Below, piece after piece: positions 20,799 through 28,257 of a stretch of DNA of 64,000 bases. A program made the position numbers and the translations under genes. Source of the DNA: Asparagopsis taxiformis (lineage: Eukaryota > Rhodophyta > Florideophyceae > Bonnemaisoniales > Bonnemaisoniaceae); assembly GCA_030407315.1 (NCBI GenBank), contig JALQPE010002430.1:62001-126000 (forward strand), read 5' to 3'. The notes below the pieces were generated by a model. That model saw nothing but the letters and a program-made list of their open reading frames with translations. It had not been told where the DNA came from and did not search any database. How positions within the stretch are numbered: position 1 is the stretch's first letter; each line of letters starts with the position of its first letter.

Positions 20799-23700
20799 AT
20801 GTCAGTCACACCCCACTCACAAACCACGCCACCCGGTTACCCGCCAATGGAAATTCCAACCCTGCACTTTTCCAATTATATCCCATGGCGATTGTGTATC
20901 GAGCACTTTGCACGCGCTCAAAATGTCTCATACTACCTCCATCATGCAATACCGGCGACAGAATCCCAAGCAGACCTCGAAAAACATACAGCAGGACATT
21001 CCCAAGCACAATTGCTCGTACTCATGTCACTCTCACCGGAAATTACCGAGCAATTCACTGACATAGACCTCGAGGGACCTGTACACCTCCTATTCGATCG
21101 CATTCGTATCAAATTAACCGACACACACCCTGAACACTCCCCTTCCAGCCTTCGCCGCAAAGCACAACAGATCAAATGGTCCTCAAGCATGACTGTTAAT
21201 GATTATCATGCACAACACGAAAAAGTCCGTTTGTTAATGATCCGATCAAACTATCCGGAAATCGCCAATGAGCAAACGACGATCAGGTTTATCCTCGAAG
21301 GCCTCGAAAACCACCCTGATTGGACAACCTTCAACCAGATGATATGCAATTATTCCGACCTCAATCCCTCCCACCCGCTGACGATTTCTCAACTCGTCAC
21401 AATGATGACGAAACATGACGAGATAACCAAACAATCTAATCACCCGAAGCCTGCAAAAAACCGATCGGCCACAGGAAGCTATGTTAAACGAACATTCCGC
21501 AAATGGGAACCGTTCACAAACAACACACCATTTCACAATTCTACCTTCCGCCCGCACCGGTACCATTCGCAAAACCAATCTGCCCCACCGCCAAGTCACC
21601 CAGGAATGTGGTGCTCGTTCCACGGTTCGCCTACACACTGGACGAAACATTGCAGAGCTCGCCAAATTCACCTCACACGCCCAGCCAGACCACACAAACC
21701 CGAAAAGCGATCTGCTTTTGAAACCTCCCACCAGCCACCGCCACCGCACTTACAAGCACAGGAAAATGCCTACACAGCTGACTCTGACACCGATACGTCA
21801 GACTTCGTAAGTGACCTCAACTCCAAAAAATTCATCCTGGACTCCGGTGCTAACCCATCGTACATTACATCACCCGTACCAGGAATGAAAAAGACCAACC
21901 ACACCACAGTCATCGCCGATGGTACCCACAAATCCATCACACACTGTGATAAACTTTCAATCCCCCTCTCTAAATCACATTCCCTCCCACCACACATGGT
22001 TTCGGTAGCTCCACAACTCCATAAAAACCTCTTATCCGTTGGACAAATCACAAAAACCCATGACGTCCTCTTCCAATCCAAACGAGCTTTCATCACCAAG
22101 AAAGGCAAAGCACCTTCACCGAAAAAGACCATTGCGATCATCCCTCGCAAGAAAAATGCTCTATACGAGTTCACTTCTCGACCCATACAAAAAGGATCTG
22201 CCCACGCTGCACGCACTTTAAACCACCCTCCCAAAAAGCCCAACAAACCTAAACGTTCCAACAAAATCCTCCCCACCTCGACCGCCCGCCGAATCCTCCG
22301 CGCACCCATTCAGAAATCATTCGCACCACGCTTCAAAAAAATCCAACGCCCCTCAAGGAAACCAGCACACAAACGTAAATTGGAACCACGCAGCAGACCT
22401 ACACGGAAAATCCATGTAGATCTCCCTTCTACAATACGGGACTACTACAACTGGCACATGAAAATGAACCACGTGCACCCCATTAAACTACACTTCATGG
22501 CCAAGAACAAACTTGTCGACAATTTGCCACCGACCCTTCTTCGTACACCGCCACCGTTTACATGCTCGGGATGCGCACTTGGAAAGAAATCGGCCGCTCC
22601 CTTCCACCGCACTATCCGCCGCAGCCAGATTGGCACCCACGTCCACATCGACATTTGTGGCCCCCTCCCGACTGAATCATTCCTAAAGAACAGATACTTC
22701 ATAACATTCCTCGACGAAGGAAGCCGTTATTTGCACATCGAATGCACACCAGCAAAATCGGACGCCCCTTCTCATATCACAGACCACATCAACCATACCC
22801 ATCACACCACCCCCCATCGCATTGAACACCTAACATCGGACAATGCCAAAGAATTCTTCACAAAGTCCCTCACAGAATTCTATAACCAGAATAACATCAC
22901 TACCCATCCCACGATCCCTCACACGCCACAAGAAAACGCCCTCGCGGAGCGCATTAACCGATCCATCATGGATACAGCTCGGGCGACACTCCTCTCCTCA
23001 AAACTCCCACTAGAACTTTGGGACTACGCCGTACTGTCCGCTGCAGACGTACACAATCACACTCCCCATAGTGCTACAAAACAACTTCCCGCTGCCATGT
23101 GGTTCGGCTCAAAACCCAGTGTCCACACTCTCCTTCCATTCGGAACAACCGGTTACATCCACAACCCCTCTCCCAAACACAAACTGGCACCCCGTGCCAC
23201 ACTCGTACACTACATTGGTCGTCATGACTACCGCCACTACATCGTCTACGATCCCACAACACACGACATAACACGATGTCGCGCCAAGGACTTCTCCACG
23301 TACGACCCAACCACGGACCCCGTCGCCACGTCACATGCAAACAACGCCACACCCCCTACATTCACAGAACCCAAGACACTAGCACAAGCAAGACGTGCAC
23401 CCGATGCACAAGAATGGGCGATCGCATATAACAAAGAGGTCAACGGACTGGAGAAACGCGGCACGCTAACATACGTCCACCGGTCCACACTACCGGCAAA
23501 CACAAAACTACTCCCCACCACAACAGTACTCCGCGTCAAAAAAGACAGCAGCGGCAAACCCATTTTACGCAAAGCCAGATGCACAATACGCGGCGACCGC
23601 CAAATCGAAGGCATCCACTACGACGCATCCGACCTCTCAAGTCCTGTAGCAAACCGAGACAGCGTCCGCGCTGCGCTCGCTCTCGCCGCCGCCCATAACT

Positions 23701-24959
23701 ATTCCACATTTCACTGGGACCTAGAATCGGCTTTTCTACACGAAAAGTTCACAGAAGATCGCGATATCTACGTACGTCAACCAAGACAATTTGACGGTTC
23801 TGAACGATATCCTGACCACGTAGCAAAACTCACTGGAAATATGTATGGATGCCGACAGGCATGCAAAATATTCACCGACGGTTTGGCTGCTTACCTGACC
23901 AGCATTCATTTTTCCCGGCTCCCATCCGATCCGTGCTCCTTTATCCTTCACAGCAACAAAAACCCACAACATTTTGTCCTACTCGTTATTACAGTCGACG
24001 ATTTCCTCGTGGTCACTAACCACGCCCCGCTGTCTAACCAGGTGAAAAATCAACTCTCCCGAAAATACAAACTCAAAGACCTGGGAAGGGTACAACACCT
24101 CCTCGGCTGGAAAATCACGCACTCCACCGAAGGCATCACAATCTCACAGCCAAGCTACATCCAGGAGCTCCTCGACAAATATGGCCTCACCAACGCCAAA
24201 ACATTCTCCTCACCAATAGCCTCTGAGCTTATCACCACCGACACAACATCGGCTAAACCGCTTGACGAAAAGACCCACGACTACAAAGGCGTAATAGGAT
24301 CCTTGCGTTACCTAGCTGATTCAACTCGCCCCGACATCTCATTCATCGTAGGCTTCCTCAGCCGATCCGCACACCAACCCACAACGCATGATTGGAAATC
24401 TGCCATTCGCGTATTGCGCTATCTCAAAGGCACCAAAGACACCGGCATCACCTTCCCGCGCAACTTCACATCCGCAATCTCCGCCTACTCAGACTCCGAC
24501 CACGCCGCATGCCCCTCCACCCGCAGGTCAACGACCGGCTCCATAATCTTCTACAATAATGCCCCAATATCCTGGCAATCTAAACGCCAACGGAGCGTAT
24601 CCCCTTCAACCTTTGCAGCCGAATATGTGGCATCATTTCACACCACAGAACTGCTACGCACTGTATCAAACTTCTTCACCGACCTGAACCATCCAATCCC
24701 CACACCCATTCCGCTCTACATTGATAACGCGGCAGCCATTACGACTGCCAAGGCCAAATTCCCGACACCCAAATCACGTCACATCGACGTCAAGTACCAC
24801 TGGTTACGCGAGCAAGTACACAACAACTTTATCCTCCCAACTCACATCCCGACGACTTCAAACCCCGCTGACCTGCTCACTAAAGCACTCAAACCAGCTC
24901 AATACACATCCAAACACCCACTCCTTCGACTAACAACGCCCACGGTGCGCGGCGACTGA
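20799..24959 (+). CDS. Copia gag-pol polyprotein, intact
   Basis: 1386 residues in one frame. Gag occupies about residues 1-300, with a zinc-knuckle variant C-x2-H-x4-H-x4-C (WCSFHGSPTHWTKHC, about 270). Protease FILDSGANPSYI is near 345. A basic linker precedes the integrase zinc domain (NWHMKMNHVHP...CSGCALGK, about 547-590). The core has Asp in HIDICGPLP (about 615), Asp in TSDNAKEFF (about 678) and Glu in NALAER (about 714), i.e. D35E. RT has WDLESAFLHEKF (about 973) and active site TVDDFLVVT (about 1065). RNase H has YSDSDHAACPSTRRSTTG (about 1229), FAAEYVASF and RHIDVKYHWLREQ. All catalytic residues I expect are present. The stop TGA (24957-24959) is itself the first three bases of the LTR-terminus copy in the 3' hairpin. 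The ATG at 20799 follows the leader repeats. Confidence 0.97.
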   Translation: MSVTPHSQTTPPGYPPMEIPTLHFSNYIPWRLCIEHFARAQNVSYYLHHAIPATESQADLEKHTAGHSQAQLLVLMSLSPEITEQFTDIDLEGPVHLLFDRIRIKLTDTHPEHSPSSLRRKAQQIKWSSSMTVNDYHAQHEKVRLLMIRSNYPEIANEQTTIRFILEGLENHPDWTTFNQMICNYSDLNPSHPLTISQLVTMMTKHDEITKQSNHPKPAKNRSATGSYVKRTFRKWEPFTNNTPFHNSTFRPHRYHSQNQSAPPPSHPGMWCSFHGSPTHWTKHCRARQIHLTRPARPHKPEKRSAFETSHQPPPPHLQAQENAYTADSDTDTSDFVSDLNSKKFILDSGANPSYITSPVPGMKKTNHTTVIADGTHKSITHCDKLSIPLSKSHSLPPHMVSVAPQLHKNLLSVGQITKTHDVLFQSKRAFITKKGKAPSPKKTIAIIPRKKNALYEFTSRPIQKGSAHAARTLNHPPKKPNKPKRSNKILPTSTARRILRAPIQKSFAPRFKKIQRPSRKPAHKRKLEPRSRPTRKIHVDLPSTIRDYYNWHMKMNHVHPIKLHFMAKNKLVDNLPPTLLRTPPPFTCSGCALGKKSAAPFHRTIRRSQIGTHVHIDICGPLPTESFLKNRYFITFLDEGSRYLHIECTPAKSDAPSHITDHINHTHHTTPHRIEHLTSDNAKEFFTKSLTEFYNQNNITTHPTIPHTPQENALAERINRSIMDTARATLLSSKLPLELWDYAVLSAADVHNHTPHSATKQLPAAMWFGSKPSVHTLLPFGTTGYIHNPSPKHKLAPRATLVHYIGRHDYRHYIVYDPTTHDITRCRAKDFSTYDPTTDPVATSHANNATPPTFTEPKTLAQARRAPDAQEWAIAYNKEVNGLEKRGTLTYVHRSTLPANTKLLPTTTVLRVKKDSSGKPILRKARCTIRGDRQIEGIHYDASDLSSPVANRDSVRAALALAAAHNYSTFHWDLESAFLHEKFTEDRDIYVRQPRQFDGSERYPDHVAKLTGNMYGCRQACKIFTDGLAAYLTSIHFSRLPSDPCSFILHSNKNPQHFVLLVITVDDFLVVTNHAPLSNQVKNQLSRKYKLKDLGRVQHLLGWKITHSTEGITISQPSYIQELLDKYGLTNAKTFSSPIASELITTDTTSAKPLDEKTHDYKGVIGSLRYLADSTRPDISFIVGFLSRSAHQPTTHDWKSAIRVLRYLKGTKDTGITFPRNFTSAISAYSDSDHAACPSTRRSTTGSIIFYNNAPISWQSKRQRSVSPSTFAAEYVASFHTTELLRTVSNFFTDLNHPIPTPIPLYIDNAAAITTAKAKFPTPKSRHIDVKYHWLREQVHNNFILPTHIPTTSNPADLLTKALKPAQYTSKHPLLRLTTPTVRGD

Positions 24960-24989
24960 CGAATAACTTCGCTTCATTTCCGCACCGTG
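24941..24989 (+). promoter_or_regulatory. Hairpin carrying an LTR-terminus copy, Copia element 3
   Basis: CACGGTGCG (24941-24949) pairs perfectly with CGCACCGTG (24981-24989). Between the arms TGACGAATAACTT (24957-24969) repeats the first 13 bases of the 5' LTR. The true 3' LTR starts 48 bases on at 25005 as TAACGAATAACTT. The left arm also encodes the last residues of pol (TVRGD). Confidence 0.85.
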
Positions 24990-25004
24990 ACCATTCTCAG
25001 TCTC

Positions 25005-25114
25005 TAACGAATAACTTATACATTACACTAACATTACAGCTCAGTACTGATATTAATTGACACGCCGACGACCAACGCGGCGACAATAAACGACATCAGA
25101 CGATTATCTTCACA
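25005..25114 (+). repeat. 3' LTR of Copia element 3
   Basis: 110 bp from TAACGAATAACTT to ATTATCTTCACA, then target copy CGTTC. The preceding bases (CCATTCTCAGTCTC) are pyrimidine-rich. Confidence 0.96.
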
Positions 25115-25119
25115 CGTTC

Positions 25120-26676
25120 AAATCGTTCCGCTGCCGAACGTCAGATTACGACTTGTCGCGGGAGCCTGTCAACCGATCTCTTGCGGCAGCGCGGTGCGAT
25201 TCCGAAGCAGGGCACCCTTGATGTCGTGCTGAAAATCGCAGCAATCGTTAGGGCGTGCAAGTCTAACCGTATAATTGACGGCTGATGCAGCAGTTGCAGC
25301 TCTGTCAATGACGTTCACAAACTGCACTTCAGGAATACAAACATTGTTCCCATCAAACAAAACTACTATTACACCTGCTTCGCCCGTCAGCACGTGGTTA
25401 GTAGTGACAGTCTTTCGATACCCAACTCCGTCCAACGTCGATCTCGACCGCATCAATCATTCGCAATATTACGAGAGCGCAGCTCTTCAGCTATACGCAT
25501 TCAATACACATGAACGATTCGCGGTCCACAGCATCTGCAAAGTCGACGTATCGCATTAGTCTACGTAGATCGACCAAACCACCGGGTACCGTTCTAGAAG
25601 CGTATACAAGCGAGCCGCGTGTTGCCCCTCTATGATCGCCAAGAAATGCACACCCTGCGTGATGATGATTAAAATCCCCTTGGTGCCATAAATGTCGGCG
25701 AATCATAGCTCATGTCGCGCCTGATACCGTGTGAACCGCTTTCGTCAGGGTCAACAATAACCGCCATTCACTCATTGCACATCACGAGCTCTAGAATCGA
25801 CATTCCCAATACCAGCGTTGTCAGCATCGTCAAAGAAAACAGAAAGGCTATCCACTCTATCTGGCACCCAGATCTGATGAACGTTCGTATCGAGCTTGGG
25901 TTGCCGCGCGCGCGAAAAAAGAGAGCTCATGTATTACGGCTGAATGGCGAGATATGACCATACCCAACACGTCCTCAAACTACTTGGCTGTAAACTTGCA
26001 CGGCCATTTGGTAGCATTAGGATTTCGTGATGGAGGCGTGCATGCCCCGGGATGTTGACATATCTGCGTAGGACTGCGAATCGCTCAGGAGCCACCACGA
26101 GATCGCATTGTTGGTGTTGTTCAACGCCGACGTGGACTTGCTGTACACCGGAGGCAGCGAGGAAATGTGCAAACGGGATGTGCGCAACGTACTGAACGGC
26201 ATGAAGTTGTTGGACAATTGGCACGACTGCAGTGGAATTGCAAGTCACGTGAGCGCATTGTCATCTGACTGTTCAGCGTGGAAGATCAGCACTGGAAAGC
26301 GAGTGGAGCTGACGGACAGGTGTTGAGATGTAAACGGTTGGATGTTGACTGATTATTCGGAAGAATAGGATGGTTCTGAACATTAAACAATTTTTCAAGC
26401 CGTACCATATCATTGCTGGAATAGTGTAACACCTCTCCATGCGCACCAACTGGAACTTATCCTCCCGACTGAAAGTGGACTGATAGAAATTGTATCATAA
26501 GCCTCCAGTCGGGGTGTCGTCACGATACGAAGATATTGAAGTGGATTGCGTGACGGTTTTTCGAATCCAGATTCGTATTCGACGCGTACTGTAATTCACC
26601 GCCTGCCGCCGCCGAAGTGTGCACAGCGAGTACTGGAATTCGCATGTTTGTCTATCTGCCGCGCCTCATCGCTCTC
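25120..26676. other. Unique DNA, only weak coding candidates
   Basis: Minus-strand ORFs at 25169-25456 (95 codons), 25491-25706 (71) and 25934-26248 (104) have plausible amino-acid composition but no motif I recognise. They may be remnants of one broken gene. The plus strand has overlapping ORFs of similar size, so coding is not established. The region is repeated at 47703-49258; a one-base A-run difference near 25919 separates the two copies. Confidence 0.35.
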
Positions 26677-27080
26677 CACCAGAATTCCATTCCGTCAGAT
26701 TCTGTTCTCCGCAGCGGCAGACACGGGCACTCCAGTCTTGTTTGTTAATCTGCATCGCACTTTGCACACTTATTGCACCCGTTTCGTAGATTGTGGATCG
26801 CGGCAGGCACGGCCACTACTCTGTTCTCCATCCACCAGAATTCCACTCCGTCAGATTCTGTTCTCCGCAGCGGCAGACACGGGCACTCCAGTCAAGGTCT
26901 GTTTGTTAATCTGCATCGCACCTTGCACACATACTGCGCCCGTCTCGTGGATTGTGGATCGCGGCAGGCACGGCCTCTACTCTGTTCTCCGTCGCGGCAG
27001 ACACGGCCACTCCATTCAAGGTCTGTTTATGTATCTGCATCACACCTTGCACACTCACTGCACCCGTCTCGTGGATTGCA
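26677..27080 (+). repeat. Tandem repeat, about 2.6 units of about 155 bp
   Basis: CCACCAGAATTCCA recurs at 26677 and 26832. TTCTCCGCAGCGGCAG recurs at 26705 and 26861, and as TTCTCCGTCGCGGCAG at 26985. The third unit has lost about 31 bases. Units include GGCAGACACGGGCACTCCA and TTAATCTGCATCGCAC. The array ends about 210 bases before the chromovirus LTR. Confidence 0.85.
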
Positions 27081-27292
27081 ATTAGTTTTGTCTATCTACA
27101 TCGCGCCTCACCGCTCTCCGTCGGACGGGTCAGGTTCTCTCCTCCATTTCGCCTCTCTATTAGACTGCACAACACTTTTGATCACCCCACCTCGTTTGCA
27201 TACAACAAGACTTGATTTTACCACCAACACACACCGGCAACACCCACACACTCCCCCAAATGCTAGCACGTTAGGTGCTTCGGAGCCCCCAT

Positions 27293-28078
27293 TGTAGGAC
27301 CAGCCGGGGTGGCGATCGCTAAGGGAGTTCTAGAATTGCAGCCGTGTCAGGGCGAGGTGAACCGTAACGCGCTGGTTGAACTTGCGTTCGCGCGTCGCTC
27401 GGTCGCGCTGGCGAACGGGTGGTACAACGGCGGAACGCGTAGGGAACGATCGCAACACGGGATTCGCGGGCCGGCGCAAGCCGTGATCTCAGGGTGAGAT
27501 CACCGAGTAAACTCGAGCACAACGCGATCCACACAGGGGTCGTAAATCCCTGGCCTAGTGGCGTGCGACGCAACGCGCGCTATCGCGGTGCGACGCGGTT
27601 CGACGATCGGTTTATGCGCAGCGCGCACGCGAACGTCGGCGATCGTGAGCAACCCGCACGCAACGTTTCAACGCAATCGGTCCTCGCGATTCGCTAAACG
27701 CTTAACTCGTAGCTGCGAAGATGCTGGCTGTTTATTGGTAAGGTGCGAAGCGGAACGACCATTAATAGCTAACTACTAAAGGACAGGCTGTCCTATCGTG
27801 GCCGGCCGGCGGCCGCTCGCCCGCACGCAAAAAAGGGAAATATTTGGGAAAAAGACTTTCGTCATAAAAAACCCAAAAGGGGAAAATAAAGGGAATTTCG
27901 CGAAAGGCGCTACACGTGGCGCCACGCTCGCAATCGTACGCGTCCGCGCAAGCGCGCCGTGACACGTAATTGTATCGCCACGCGTACGCTCGCTTACTAA
28001 CTAACTAAACGCGGATGCACGCGGACTCAACGCGACGCATCGCTCCGACCCGCACGCGCGCTTGCAACATAAATTGCA
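27293..28078 (-). repeat. 3' LTR of the chromovirus, copy A (about 786 bp)
   Basis: The left end, TGTAGGACCAGCCGG, is shared with 39834 onward. Identity with the right LTR is visible to 27613, where the right one is truncated. I place the other end at 28078 because the minus strand there reads GGGGGGAGTGTGA then TGCAATTTATG, i.e. a polypurine tract abutting a TG start. The boundary at 28078 is inferred. Confidence 0.75.
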
Positions 28079-28095
28079 TCACACTCCCCCCGACT
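28079..28095 (-). promoter_or_regulatory. Polypurine tract of the chromovirus
   Basis: The minus strand reads GTCGGGGGGAGTGTGA immediately before the inferred TG of the LTR. It has the usual form of a gypsy plus-strand primer and contrasts with the Copia elements, which have none. Confidence 0.7.
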
Positions 28096-28257
28096 AACAT
28101 CACAGCGCGTCCTCGCGCGTCATCTCTTTCCTCACGTGCTCTTCCGTTTCCTTCGTTCTTCTCTTTTCGTCTGTAACCTCTTCTCTTTTTGTTCCATCTC
28201 CTTCTTCTTTCGCTCTTGCCACCCGCGTTCGCCGTCATCCTTGCCGATTCACACGCT

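Larger units (their letters stand above)
20484..25119 (+). mobile_element. Copia element 3, intact, with CGTTC target duplication
   Basis: The element proper is 20489-25114, flanked by CGTTC at 20484-20488 and 25115-25119. The uninterrupted target with a single CGTTC is present in the duplicate at 47698-47702. The LTRs are 110 bp and differ only at base 2. One uninterrupted 1386-codon gag-pol frame. This looks like a young, potentially autonomous insertion that arrived after the segment was duplicated, or is polymorphic between haplotypes. Confidence 0.97.

Noticed and set aside
20518..20827. Minus-strand ORFs across the LTR and leader of Copia element 3
   Set aside because: Gly/Arg/Val-rich shadows of the leader repeats with no motif.
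27803..27820. Vector or cloning-site contamination (GGCCGGCC and GCGGCCGC motifs)
   Set aside because: They lie inside the chromovirus LTR and are repeated in copy B in the same context. GC-rich LTR sequence explains them.
28189..28257. Signal peptide (MFHLLLLSLLPPAFAVILA) at the start of the antisense ORF
   Set aside because: The hydrophobic run is encoded by a C/T-rich tract typical of a 5' UTR, and the next ATG at 28258 has a better start context. I treat it as a composition effect, though the longer start is not excluded.
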